Below are positions 50,722 to 59,489 of a stretch of DNA of 64,000 bases, one piece after another (position 1 is the stretch's first letter; each line of letters begins with the position of its first letter). Location of the stretch: contig NZ_BDCC01000033.1 in NCBI RefSeq assembly GCF_001613305.1, positions 248,001 through 312,000 on the forward strand, read 5' to 3'. The notes under the pieces were generated by a model. The model searched no databases, had not been told where the DNA came from, and saw only the letters and a list, made by a program, of their open reading frames with translations. The DNA is from Nocardia vaccinii NBRC 15922 (GTDB lineage Bacteria; Actinomycetota; Actinomycetes; Mycobacteriales; Mycobacteriaceae). Both the position numbers and the translations under genes were made by a program.

Positions 50722-51446
50722 CAGGACTCCGTTCGGGCCGCCATCGCATCGGCCGTCGTTTCGATGAGTTTCCGGCACGCGCGCGCGGCCGCGTCGGGAC
50801 GGCCCCGGCGGACCGCGTCGAGCACCGCGCGATGCATCGGCAGGGTCCGCTCCACCCCGCCGGGCAGTTCACTGGTCGCCTCGAGGCCGTGTTGCAGCCC
50901 GGACTCCAGCAGTCGCCCCAATTGCTCGACGAGCTGATTTCCACTGGCCCGCAACAGCGTCAGGTGGAAGGCGAGGTCCGCGGCGACGAACTCCTCGCTG
51001 TCCTGTGGCAATCGCGCGGCATGTTCGGCCATCGCCTGGTAGGCGGCGCTCATCGCCTCGACCTGTTCGGGATCCACCCGCTCGGCGGCCAGGCGGGCCG
51101 CGCCCGGCTCGACGATCAGGCGCAGTTCGAGCAGATCACGCACGAACGCCGGATCGGTGTTGTGCCAGCCGATCACCTGACGGTCCATCAGATTCCAGGA
51201 CGAGCGGGGCAGCACCCGGGTGCCGATCCGCGGCCGCGGATCGACCAGCCCCTTGGCGGCCAATGCCTTCACCGCCTCGCGTACCCCGCCGCGGCTGACG
51301 CCCAGCTGGGCGGCGAGATCGGATTCGTTGGGCAGCTGGGAATTCTCGGCGTAGACACCTGACACCACCCGCTCGCCCAGCCAATCCACCACCCGGCCGT
51401 GCATCGTGCGATGCCTGCCCAGTGGACCGGCGGAGAAAGTATTCAT
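50721..51446 (-). CDS. GntR-family (FadR-type) regulator of the sugar locus
   Basis: A 241-residue GntR regulator: HTH at residues ~20-85 (SQLPNESDLAAQLGVSRGGV, then REAVKALAAKGLV) and an all-helical FCD ligand/metal domain with LRLIVEPGAARLAAERV, DLAFHLTLLRASGN and MHRAVLDAV carrying the Asp/His metal ligands. The ATG at 51446 is six bases from the AATCATCGAATGATT palindrome that also fronts the divergent dehydratase gene; a near copy lies upstream of the mutarotase gene. It most likely represses the whole locus until a sugar acid binds. Confidence 0.94.
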   Translation of the reverse strand: MNTFSAGPLGRHRTMHGRVVDWLGERVVSGVYAENSQLPNESDLAAQLGVSRGGVREAVKALAAKGLVDPRPRIGTRVLPRSSWNLMDRQVIGWHNTDPAFVRDLLELRLIVEPGAARLAAERVDPEQVEAMSAAYQAMAEHAARLPQDSEEFVAADLAFHLTLLRASGNQLVEQLGRLLESGLQHGLEATSELPGGVERTLPMHRAVLDAVRRGRPDAAARACRKLIETTADAMAARTES

Positions 51447-51451
51447 GACTA

Positions 51452-51466
51452 AATCATCGAATGATT
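51452..51466. promoter_or_regulatory. GntR operator between regulator and dehydratase
   Basis: AATCATCGAATGATT is a 15-bp perfect palindrome (AATCAT-CGA-ATGATT apart from the central base) directly at the gntR start. A 14/15 copy occurs at 56952-56966 upstream of the mutarotase gene. Confidence 0.8.
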
Positions 51467-51522
51467 GGATGGTAAAAGTCAAAGCGTTGTATCTTCGAAC
51501 CGACTGCACGACAGGACATCTG

Positions 51523-52677
51523 ATGAAGATCACCAAGCTCAGCACGCACGTTCTCGGCACGGCGTGGCGAAATCTGACGATCGTCGAGGTCCACACGGAC
51601 GAGGGCGTGACCGGGCTCGGCGAGGTCCGCATGCTCAATCACACCGACGCCTTGCTGGGCTTTCTGGCCGAGGCGACCGACAACCACATCCGCGGCAGTG
51701 ACCCGTTCGAGGTGGAATCGCTGGTGCACCGGATGATGCGCCTAGACTACGCGCGGGCCGGGGAGATCGCGATGTCGGCGCTGGCGGCGGTCGAGATCGC
51801 CTGTTGGGACATCCAGGGCAAGGCCCTGGGCGTGCCGGTGTACCGGCTGCTCGGCGGTGCGGTGCGCGATCGGATCAAGGCCTATGCCAACGGCTGGTAC
51901 CAGGTCGAGCGGACTCCGGAGCAGTTCGCCGCGGCCGCGCAACGCGTCGTCGCGCGGGGATATCGCGCGATGAAGGTGGATCCGTTCGGTGCGGGGATGT
52001 TCGAGCTCGACCGCACCGAGACCGCCCGTTCGCTCGAGCTCGTGGCCGCCGTGCGCGAGGCGGTCGGGCCAGAGGTCGAGCTCATGATCGAGATGCACGG
52101 ACGGTTCAACCCGGCCACCGCGATCCGCCTGGCCGGACTGCTCGAACCGTACGATCCGGCCTGGCTCGAGGAACCGGTGCCGCCGGAGAATCTGGCCGCC
52201 CTGGCGAAAGTGGCCGCGCACACCTCGATTCCGATCGCGACCGGTGAGCGCATGCACACCCGATACGACTACCGCGAACTGTTCGCGCTGCAGGCCGCGG
52301 ACATCCTGCAGACCGATATCACCCACTCCGGCGGGCTGTGGGAGGCGAAGAAGCTCGCCGCCGCCGCGGAATCGCACTATCTGCTGATGGCCCCGCACAA
52401 CGTCGGCGGACCCATCTCCACCGCCGCCAATCTGCACCTGGCCGCGACGACGGTGAACTTCAAGGTGCAGGAACATTTCAACGATTTCGCCGACGTCTTC
52501 GTCAAGGACTGCGCACCCGGACTGCCCGAGGTGGTCGACGGATACTTCCCGCTGCCGCAGGGACCAGGCCTGGGCGTCTCGCTGGATTACCAGGCGCTCG
52601 CGCAGCATCCGCGAAAGTCGGTGAACTTCAACCTGTTCAGCTCGGGCTGGGAACGTCGCCAGGCCGCCGAGAGCTGA
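51523..52677 (+). CDS. Enolase-superfamily sugar-acid dehydratase (mandelate racemase/galactonate dehydratase type)
   Basis: A 384-residue enolase-superfamily enzyme. The N-terminal capping domain opens MKITKLSTHVLGTAWRN; the barrel carries AMKVDPFG, metal ligands in LMIEMHGRFN, WLEEPVPPEN and ATGERMHTR, and the acid/base His in APHNVGGPIS. This resembles galactonate/galactarate-type dehydratases that convert a sugar acid to a 2-keto-3-deoxy acid. Exact substrate is not fixed by motifs. The ATG at 51523 (GACAGGA upstream) is preferred to an upstream in-frame ATG. First gene of the rightward import operon. Confidence 0.92.
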   Translation: MKITKLSTHVLGTAWRNLTIVEVHTDEGVTGLGEVRMLNHTDALLGFLAEATDNHIRGSDPFEVESLVHRMMRLDYARAGEIAMSALAAVEIACWDIQGKALGVPVYRLLGGAVRDRIKAYANGWYQVERTPEQFAAAAQRVVARGYRAMKVDPFGAGMFELDRTETARSLELVAAVREAVGPEVELMIEMHGRFNPATAIRLAGLLEPYDPAWLEEPVPPENLAALAKVAAHTSIPIATGERMHTRYDYRELFALQAADILQTDITHSGGLWEAKKLAAAAESHYLLMAPHNVGGPISTAANLHLAATTVNFKVQEHFNDFADVFVKDCAPGLPEVVDGYFPLPQGPGLGVSLDYQALAQHPRKSVNFNLFSSGWERRQAAES

Positions 52678-52739
52678 TCACAGACGCGCCGGCCGCGGGC
52701 CGGGCGACCCGAAATACAGTGGTAGATGAGGAACCCGCA

Positions 52740-53852
52740 ATGTCAGAACATCTTTCCGATGCCGTAGAGATCTCCCGGACCGCGAGCCGACGCGGCGCGT
52801 TGAAACTACTCGGGGGCGCGGGCGGCGCGGCGGCGCTCGGCACGCTGCTGTCGGCCTGCGCGAGTGCGACCCGTTCCGGATCCGGTGGGGTGGGCAACTT
52901 TCCGTCGACCCCGGCGTGGAAGTTCGTGTTCGTCAACCATGTCACGACGAACTCGTTCTTCATCCCCACCCGTACGGCCCTGGAAGACGCCGCCAAACTG
53001 CTCAATCTCCCCACCCCGCAATGGACCGGCTCGGAGAACGGCACCGTCTCGGAGATGGTGAGCGCCTTCGAGAACGCGATCAACTCCGGCGCGGCGGGTA
53101 TCGCCATCCCGCTGACCGATAACAACGCCTTCGTCGAGCCCACGAAACAGGCTCTGGCCAAGGGGATTCCGGTCGTCGCTTACAACGCCACCGCGCCGGG
53201 CAACTATCCGCTGGCCTATATCGGCCAGGATCTGTACAAGTCGGGCACCCTGATGGGGCAGCGGATCGCGCAGAGCGTCACCTCCGGCACCATCCTGGTC
53301 GGCATCGCGCAGCCGGGTGCGAACAACCTGCAGCCGCGCTTGGACGGGTTGACCGCGGCGCTGGCGAAGGCCGCACCCGGCGTGGTCGTCAAATCGATCA
53401 ATACCGGTGCGGCACAGGCCGGTGAGCTCAACGCGATGACAGCGGCCTACGCGGGCCAGCCCGATGCGGTGGGACTGTACGCGGTGGACGCGGGCAGTAC
53501 CGCCTCGATCGCGCAGCTGATCTCGAGCAAGAACATCGCGGGCAAGGTGCACGCGGGCGGGTTCGACACGCTGGCGGACACGATCAAGGGAGTCTCCTCG
53601 GGCGCACTGGAATTCACCATCGACCAGTCCGCGTACATGCAGGGTTTCCTGTCGGTGCTGTACCTGTACCTGTACCGCGTCTCGGGCACACTGCTCGCAC
53701 CGCCGGAAACCGATACCGGCCTGACCTTCGTGACGAAAGAGAATGTCGCGGCGTACAACTCGGGCAGCGCCTACGAGGGGCAGCAGGGCCACAATCTGGG
53801 CGCCATGCCCGCTTCGATCCCGCTGCCGCAGCCGTCGACGGTGACGCTGTGA
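52740..53852 (+). CDS. Sugar ABC transporter substrate-binding lipoprotein
   Basis: A 370-residue exported binding protein of the CUT2 (ribose/xylose/fructose-type) family. It has a twin-arginine signal (TASRRGALKLLGG) plus a lipobox (LSAC, Cys40), so it is folded before export and lipid-anchored. The mature part has the two-lobe periplasmic fold: VFVNHVTTNSFF, GAAGIAIPLTDNNAFVEP (key part IPLTDNNAF), PVVAYNATAPG, and AVDAGSTASIAQLI. It captures a monosaccharide for the adjacent permease. It lies 62 bp after the dehydratase gene and overlaps the permease start by 4 bp. Confidence 0.94.
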   Translation: MSEHLSDAVEISRTASRRGALKLLGGAGGAAALGTLLSACASATRSGSGGVGNFPSTPAWKFVFVNHVTTNSFFIPTRTALEDAAKLLNLPTPQWTGSENGTVSEMVSAFENAINSGAAGIAIPLTDNNAFVEPTKQALAKGIPVVAYNATAPGNYPLAYIGQDLYKSGTLMGQRIAQSVTSGTILVGIAQPGANNLQPRLDGLTAALAKAAPGVVVKSINTGAAQAGELNAMTAAYAGQPDAVGLYAVDAGSTASIAQLISSKNIAGKVHAGGFDTLADTIKGVSSGALEFTIDQSAYMQGFLSVLYLYLYRVSGTLLAPPETDTGLTFVTKENVAAYNSGSAYEGQQGHNLGAMPASIPLPQPSTVTL

Positions 53853-54826
53853 CAGAACGGTCCTTCGGCCGCACTGTCGTACAAGCGCTGGTGCGGCAGA
53901 AGGAACTGAGCATTCTGATCGCCACCATCGCGGTGGCGATCTATTTCAGTGTCACCACAACGGGTTTCAATCTCTCGGACAACTACATCACCATCATCCA
54001 TTATCTCGCGCCGTGGGCCATCGTCGGCGCGGGCGAGGTGATGTTGCTGATCTGCGGTGAGATCGATCTGTCCGCGGGATTCATGTTCACGCTGTCGCCG
54101 TTCGTGCTGATGTCGTTCTACAACGGCGGCACGCCACTGATCCTGGCCCTGATTCTGGCGCTGGTCGTATGTGCGGCCATCGGCGCGGCCAACGGGTTCA
54201 TATCGACCCGGTTCGGCATCGCCTCGTTCATCGTGACCCTGGGCAGTTCCTTTCTGCTGGAAGGTATCTCGCTGCTGATGTCGAACGGCGCGCCGGTCGC
54301 CGCGCCCGCCTCGGGCTGGGTGGTCTCCGCGTTCGGCAAGGCGCATTGGTCCGAGCTGCTGTGGGTGCTGGGTGTCGTGATGGTGATGCAGATCCTGTTG
54401 TCCGCCACCCGATTCGGCATCAGCACGCAGGCTACCGGCGGCAATCCGGTGGGCGCGGCCGAGGCCGGTATCAGGGTGAATCTGGTGAAGGTGGTGAACT
54501 TCGCGATCGTCAGCACACTGGCGGGTCTGGGCGGCATCATCGACGGGCTGCGGCTGGGATCGTTCGATCCGACCAACGGCGGCCCGAACACCATGTTCCT
54601 CGCGGTGGCCTCCGCGGTGATCGGCGGCACCGCCCTGCTGGGCGGGCGCGGCACGGTGGTCGGCGCGCTGTTGGGCGCGTTGTTGCTCGGCATCGTCTTC
54701 GACGGATTCTCCCTGGCCGGAGTCAGCGCGAACACCTTCGACGTCGTGCTCGGCGTCGCGATCGTCATCGCGATGCTGCTGAACGTGTATCTCGGACATC
54801 TACGCAAGCGAGTGAGCCGCACATGA
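53849..54826 (+). CDS. Sugar ABC transporter permease (RbsC type)
   Basis: A 325-residue BPD_transp_2 permease with about eight to ten helices. The EIDLSAGFMFTLSPFVLM segment (key part GEIDLSAGFM) and the cytoplasmic coupling ATGGNPVGAAEAGIRVNLVK helix (key part GNPVGAAEAGIRV) that contacts the ATPase are typical of CUT2 permeases. It probably works as a homodimer. GTG start overlaps the binding-protein stop; its own stop overlaps the ATPase ATG (ATGA). Confidence 0.94.
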   Translation: MTERSFGRTVVQALVRQKELSILIATIAVAIYFSVTTTGFNLSDNYITIIHYLAPWAIVGAGEVMLLICGEIDLSAGFMFTLSPFVLMSFYNGGTPLILALILALVVCAAIGAANGFISTRFGIASFIVTLGSSFLLEGISLLMSNGAPVAAPASGWVVSAFGKAHWSELLWVLGVVMVMQILLSATRFGISTQATGGNPVGAAEAGIRVNLVKVVNFAIVSTLAGLGGIIDGLRLGSFDPTNGGPNTMFLAVASAVIGGTALLGGRGTVVGALLGALLLGIVFDGFSLAGVSANTFDVVLGVAIVIAMLLNVYLGHLRKRVSRT

Positions 54827-55602
54827 CGCAGACAACCGAACATCCGGACGATGTGATCCGTGCCGAGCACATCAGCAAGCGGTTCGGCCCGGTGCAGGCG
54901 CTGACGGATATCAACCTGCGGGTCGCCCGCGGGGAGATCCTCGGCCTCATCGGCGACAACGGCGCGGGCAAGTCGACGCTGATCAAGATCCTCACCGGAT
55001 TCCATCAGCCCGACAGCGGCCGGCTGTTGTTCCAGGGCAACGAGACTCGGCTGCGTTCGGTGGTGCACGCCCGATCGCTCGGAATCGAGACGGTGTTCCA
55101 GGATCTGGCGCTGATCCCGGATCTGCCGGTGTACCTGAACCTGCACCTGAACAAGGAACTCGTGCACCGCCCGTTACCGTTTCTGCGGCGGGCGGAGATG
55201 AAGCGCCGGGCGCGAGAGTCGTTGGACCGCATCGGGATCAATATCCCGTCGGTCACCGCGGAGGTGGGTGCGCTGTCCGGCGGGCAGCGTCAGGCCATCG
55301 CCGTGGCGCGCTCGGTGCACTCCGAGGCCAAGCTGCTGCTGCTCGACGAGCCGCTCGCGGCAATGGGCGCCAAGGAGGGCGGCCAGATCCTGCGCCTGCT
55401 CGATCGGCTCAAACAACAGGGCGATCTGGCCATCATCCTCATCGCGCACAACTACAGCCAGGTCGTGGACGTCTGCGACCGGGTCAACCTGCTGCAACAC
55501 GGCGAGATCACCTTCGACCGCCCGTCGAAGGACACTTCCGTCGAAGAACTCCTGTCCCTGGTGCATGCGGAATACCGCCTGCCACCGGCCTCCGGTGACT
55601 GA
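54823..55602 (+). CDS. Sugar ABC transporter ATP-binding protein, single domain
   Basis: A 259-residue ATPase with one nucleotide-binding domain: Walker A GLIGDNGAGKSTLIKIL, signature ALSGGQRQAIAVAR, Walker B LLLLDEPLAAMG and H-loop IAHNYSQ. Most CUT2 systems have a double-domain ATPase of ~500 residues; this one is of the half-length FrcA type and must dimerise. The Walker B run LDEPLAAMG differs from the usual LDEPTAALG. It closes the import operon and is followed by a terminator. Confidence 0.93.
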   Translation: MTQTTEHPDDVIRAEHISKRFGPVQALTDINLRVARGEILGLIGDNGAGKSTLIKILTGFHQPDSGRLLFQGNETRLRSVVHARSLGIETVFQDLALIPDLPVYLNLHLNKELVHRPLPFLRRAEMKRRARESLDRIGINIPSVTAEVGALSGGQRQAIAVARSVHSEAKLLLLDEPLAAMGAKEGGQILRLLDRLKQQGDLAIILIAHNYSQVVDVCDRVNLLQHGEITFDRPSKDTSVEELLSLVHAEYRLPPASGD

Positions 55603-55621
55603 TCTCGGCATCGAATGAGGG

Positions 55622-55654
55622 GGTACGGGCCGCTGTTTCGCAGCGGCCCGTACC
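55622..55654. terminator. Bidirectional terminator of the import operon
   Basis: GGTACGGGCCGCTG and its exact complement form a 14-bp stem around a 5-base loop, between the convergent ATPase and mutarotase genes, 6 bp from the mutarotase stop. Confidence 0.85.
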
Positions 55655-55659
55655 GATTC

Positions 55660-56859
55660 CTACTCGGTTCCGAAAGCGAATACCGTTGTGGAACTGAAGG
55701 TTCGACCGGGGTTCAGGGTGGTGGTGGGGAAGTCGGGGTGGTTGGGGGAATCGGGGTAGTGCTGGGTCTCCAGGGTGAATCCCGCGCCCTGGCGGTAGAC
55801 ATGGCCACCGGTGCCGGTGAAGGTTCCGGTCAGGAAGTTGGCCGTGTAGAACTGGACGCCGGGCTCGGTGGTGGAGACGGTGAGCGTCCGGCCCGACTGT
55901 GGATCCTCGGCCTTGGCGGCCTGTACGAGTCCGGTGTTGTTGCCGCGGTTGATCACCCAGTTGTGGTCGTAGCCCTGCGCGAGTAGCAGCTGCGGGTCGT
56001 TCGCGGTGATGTGCGCGCCGATCGCGGTGGGGGTGGTGAAATCCATCGGAGTGCCCTTGACCGGGACGAATTGCCCGGTCGGGATCTGGGTGGCGTCGGT
56101 GGGAGTGTAGGTGTCGGCGTTGAGGGTGAGCTTCTGGTCGTAGATGCCGAGCGTGGACTCACCGGCGAGATTGAAGTAGCTGTGATTGGTCAGGTTGATC
56201 ACCGTCGGAGCGTCGGCGGTCGCGCCGTAGTCGATCCGGAGCCGGTTCTGTTGGTCCACGGTGTAGGTGACCGTCGTGGTCAGCGTGCCCGGATAGCCCA
56301 TTTCGCCTGCGGGGCTGACATATTGAAGTTTCAGCGCGACCGTTCCGGTACCGTTCTGCGGCGTGGCCTGCCACACCTTCTGATCGGAGCCTTCGGTGCC
56401 GCCGTGCAGGCTGTTGCCGTTGTTGTTGACCGGGACGTGATACTCGGTGCCGTTCAAGGTGAAGGCGCCCTTGGCGATTCGGTTCGCGTACCGGCCGACG
56501 AGTGCGCCGAAGTAGGGTTTGCCCGAGCCGTTGTTGGCCAGATAACCGTCCAGCGTGGGGAATCCGAGAACGACGTCGTCGGCATGGCCGGATTTGTCGG
56601 GCGCCTCGATCGACTGCACGATGCCGCCGTAAGTGAGTATGCGCACTCGCATGCCGTGCCCGCTGGTGAGGGTGTAGCGGCTCACCGGTGTGCCGCCGAC
56701 CTGGCCGAACGGTTCGCTGCTGATCGTGGGTGTCGTCGTGGCCGCGCTCGGCGTCGTACTGCCTTCGCTCGCGGTGTTCTTCGTCGTGGTGCTGCTGCAG
56801 GCCGCCAGGCCCGCAATCCCGGCGATCGCCACCAATCGAAGTAATGTCCTGCCGCGCAT
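55660..56859 (-). CDS. Exported aldose 1-epimerase (mutarotase) lipoprotein
   Basis: A 399-residue galactose-mutarotase-fold protein. Unusually for this enzyme it has a signal peptide and lipobox (GLAACSS, Cys21) followed by a Ser/Thr-rich linker (residues ~22-50), so it is predicted on the outside of the membrane. Active-site segments are intact: RYANRIAKGAFTLNG, SLHGGTEGSDQKVW, LTNHSYFNLAGE and QGYDHNWVIN, with the general acid His in NHSYFNL and base Glu in TLETQHYPDSPN. It would equilibrate sugar anomers for uptake. A GntR operator copy lies 93 bp upstream, tying it to the sugar locus. Confidence 0.93.
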   Translation of the reverse strand: MRGRTLLRLVAIAGIAGLAACSSTTTKNTASEGSTTPSAATTTPTISSEPFGQVGGTPVSRYTLTSGHGMRVRILTYGGIVQSIEAPDKSGHADDVVLGFPTLDGYLANNGSGKPYFGALVGRYANRIAKGAFTLNGTEYHVPVNNNGNSLHGGTEGSDQKVWQATPQNGTGTVALKLQYVSPAGEMGYPGTLTTTVTYTVDQQNRLRIDYGATADAPTVINLTNHSYFNLAGESTLGIYDQKLTLNADTYTPTDATQIPTGQFVPVKGTPMDFTTPTAIGAHITANDPQLLLAQGYDHNWVINRGNNTGLVQAAKAEDPQSGRTLTVSTTEPGVQFYTANFLTGTFTGTGGHVYRQGAGFTLETQHYPDSPNHPDFPTTTLNPGRTFSSTTVFAFGTE

Positions 56860-56951
56860 GGGAGCTCCTTGCATCCTCATCGAATCCCCCTGTGCACAGC
56901 GATTATCCGCGCATCGACAGGTCCCTATCATCGATTTCGGGCAAGATGTCG

Positions 56952-56966
56952 AATCATTCGATGAAT
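56952..56966. promoter_or_regulatory. Second GntR operator copy upstream of mutarotase
   Basis: On the minus strand ATTCATCGAATGATT differs from the 51452-51466 palindrome by one base. It lies 93 bp before the mutarotase start and has no gene on its other side, so it should act on the mutarotase alone. Confidence 0.75.
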
Positions 56967-57063
56967 AGATGAATTATGCCTGCGTGTGGGCCATTCGGAA
57001 ACGGGGACGGGCGGGAAGCGGACCCGATGGTCGCTTCCCACCCGTGTCGGAGCGGGGAGAAGT

Positions 57064-57816
57064 TCAGCCGGCGACGGCGTGCGGGGGTGCGGTGAAGCCT
57101 TGGGCCGCACCGGCCGCCGCACCCATGGCGGCCGCGGGAACCGTGATGACACCCAGGCCGATGGCCGCACCCAGCGCGGGCCCGGCGATCAGCCCGATGG
57201 GCAGGAGCGGGACTCCGGCCACCAGCTCCGCCACACCGCCGACGACGCCGGAGGTGGCCGCCAGCGGTGCCGAGGCCGTCGCCCCCGCGACCGCGCCGAT
57301 GGCGGCGGTGCCGATGGCTGCCGACGCGATCCGGTCCGACCGGCTGCGTTCCATGCCGACCGAGTCCAGGAAGGTGGCAACGCCCGCCTCGGCCTCGGCG
57401 GCCCCGTCGTTGACCGCGACCTTGTGGCCGCGATCGATCCAGGTCGGCGCTTCCAACTGGACGTCATCGAAGCGCAATTCGCCGGGCGACGGTGCGATCG
57501 GCGCCACCGGGGCGACCGCCGTCGGCACGTGCAGCGCGCCGACCGGAGCCAGATAACTCTGGTCGGGCAGCGGCCGAGCGGACCGCAGCGAGCTGAGCAC
57601 ATCGTTGGTCAGGTGCGGCTGTGCGTTCGAGATGTCGCTCGCGGGCGACTGCGCGGGTGTCGCGTCCTGCTCCGCCGTCGCATTCGAATGCGCGGGCACC
57701 GCGGCGGCCGCGCCACTTCCGACGACGGTCAATACCAGCGGAACCGCGCTCGCCGCAACGACACTGCCGACGCGGTTGCGGTGCGGATTGGGCGCTCTGT
57801 GTTTGCCTCCGGCCAT
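57064..57816 (-). CDS. Secreted or surface Ala/Gly-rich hypothetical protein
   Basis: A 250-residue protein with a basic N-terminus (KHRAPNPHRNR) and a hydrophobic segment ending in GSGAAAAVPAHS, consistent with a signal peptide. A polar middle (residues ~40-150) is followed by a long Ala/Gly/Val/Pro hydrophobic region (residues ~165-240, e.g. IGTAAIGAVAGATASAPLA) that could form glycine-zipper-like membrane helices. I recognise no family. Such proteins are common in Nocardia envelopes. It is flanked by the mutarotase promoter region and, 143 bp upstream, by ndh. Confidence 0.75.
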   Translation of the reverse strand: MAGGKHRAPNPHRNRVGSVVAASAVPLVLTVVGSGAAAAVPAHSNATAEQDATPAQSPASDISNAQPHLTNDVLSSLRSARPLPDQSYLAPVGALHVPTAVAPVAPIAPSPGELRFDDVQLEAPTWIDRGHKVAVNDGAAEAEAGVATFLDSVGMERSRSDRIASAAIGTAAIGAVAGATASAPLAATSGVVGGVAELVAGVPLLPIGLIAGPALGAAIGLGVITVPAAAMGAAAGAAQGFTAPPHAVAG

Positions 57817-57960
57817 TGCGACCCTTCTTCGTTACGGGATATCGACGTCCGGCATTCGGATCCGGCCAGGCCGCTGGATTGGTCGGATCCGGTTATGCGT
57901 GGAAAGTCGTCTCTTTGCGAAGAATTGGCCGAATGCTGTCGAGCGCCGGGCATCCGGCGC

Positions 57961-59385
57961 TCAGCCTGCCTTGGGGTCCGCAGCCGTTTTCGTCGAAGAC
58001 GCGCCGGCGGTGCTCCCGATTTCGGCGCGCGCCTCTTTCTCGTCGTCCTCGTTACCGCTGAGCGCCTCGAGCGCCAACCGCGCGAACACCCACTGTTCGG
58101 TGGCGGCCATCTGTCCGCGGTTGCGGCCCAGGAAGGCGACGAACCACTGGAAGACCGTGACCAACCGGCTGCGATAGCCGATCAGGTAGTACAGGTGCAG
58201 CACCAGCCACATCAGCCAGGCGATGAAACCGCTGAACTCGAGCTTGCCGATCTGGCACACCGCGTCGAATCGCGAAATGGTGGCCATACTGCCCTTGTCG
58301 AAATACTTGAACGGCGGCCGGTCCGCGGGTTTCTGCTTGCCCGCCACCTCGGCGGTGAGCTGCTTGGCCGCGTAGGTCGCGCCCTGAATGGCGCCTTGGG
58401 CTTGGCCGGGCACACCCGGCACCGACATCAGATCGCCCACCACGAAGACGTTCGGGTGGCCCTTGATGGTCAGATCGGGCTCGACGATGACGCGCCCGGC
58501 CCGATCGGTCTGTGTCCCGTCGGAGCGTTCGGCGAGCTGTTTGCCCAGGCTGCTGGCCTGCACACCGGCCGACCAGACCTTGCAGGCGGCCTCGATGCGA
58601 CGTTCGCCGTCGTGATCCTTGATCGTCACGCCGCGAGCGTCGACATTGGTGACCATGGCGTTGAGCTGGACCTCGACGCCCATCTTCTCCAGCCGCTGCT
58701 GTGCTTTCGGGCCCAGCTTGGGGCCCATCGGCTTGAGCACCGCGTCCGCACCCTCCACCAGGATGACGCGGGCGTCCCGGGGATCGATGCGGCGGAAGGT
58801 GCCGACCAGGGTGCGATCGGCCAGTTCGGCGATCTGACCGGCCAGCTCGACACCGGTCGGGCCCGCGCCGACCACGACGAAGGTCAGGAATCGGTCGCGT
58901 TCTTCCGGCGTCCGGGCCAGTTCGGCCTCCTCGAACGAGCCGAGGATGCGGGCGCGCAGCTCGAGGGCGTCATCGATGGTCTTCATGCCGGGCGCGTACG
59001 TGGCGAAATGGTCGTTGCCGAAGTACGACTGCTGTGCGCCGGTGGCCACGATCAGACTGTCGAATGGGGTGACGGTGTCCCGGTTCAGCAGTTCCGAGGT
59101 GACGGTTCGGTTCGTCAGGTCGATATCGTGTACATCGCCCATGATCACCCGCACGTTCTGCTGTTTGCGCAGCACTATGCGGGTCGCGGGGGCGATCTCG
59201 CCGGTCGACAGGATGCCGGTGGCGACCTGATACAGCAGCGGCTGGAACAGGTGCGTGGAGGTCTTGGAGATCAGGACGATGTCGACGTCGGTCTTCTTCA
59301 GATGTCTGCAGGCGAACAGACCGCCGAAGCCGGAACCGATCACCACCACCCGATGGCGCTGCTTTCCGCCGGTCTGGTTGCTCAT
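57961..59385 (-). CDS. ndh: Type II NADH dehydrogenase
   Basis: A 474-residue NDH-2 flavoprotein: FAD motif HRVVVIGSGFGGLFACRHLK (key part VIGSGFGGLFA), the THLFQPLLYQVATG segment that lines the quinone site, the NADH motif VVVGAGPTGVELAGQIAELA (key part VGAGPTGVELAG), and the final FAD contact VFVVGDLMSVPGVPGQAQGA (key part VGDLMSVPG). A C-terminal hydrophobic helix (LEFSGFIAWLMWLVLHLYYL) anchors it to the membrane. It oxidises NADH and reduces menaquinone without proton pumping. ATG at 59385 with GAGGAGCGGGAG upstream. Confidence 0.97.
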   Translation of the reverse strand: MSNQTGGKQRHRVVVIGSGFGGLFACRHLKKTDVDIVLISKTSTHLFQPLLYQVATGILSTGEIAPATRIVLRKQQNVRVIMGDVHDIDLTNRTVTSELLNRDTVTPFDSLIVATGAQQSYFGNDHFATYAPGMKTIDDALELRARILGSFEEAELARTPEERDRFLTFVVVGAGPTGVELAGQIAELADRTLVGTFRRIDPRDARVILVEGADAVLKPMGPKLGPKAQQRLEKMGVEVQLNAMVTNVDARGVTIKDHDGERRIEAACKVWSAGVQASSLGKQLAERSDGTQTDRAGRVIVEPDLTIKGHPNVFVVGDLMSVPGVPGQAQGAIQGATYAAKQLTAEVAGKQKPADRPPFKYFDKGSMATISRFDAVCQIGKLEFSGFIAWLMWLVLHLYYLIGYRSRLVTVFQWFVAFLGRNRGQMAATEQWVFARLALEALSGNEDDEKEARAEIGSTAGASSTKTAADPKAG

Positions 59386-59489
59386 GTCTCCCGCTCCTCG
59401 CACGATCGCGTTGGCTGTACCGACACGCCATACCGTAGTCGGCGTCCAACGGACAGTCACGGCGAGCGTGATGAACCGGCGCGTCCGGT

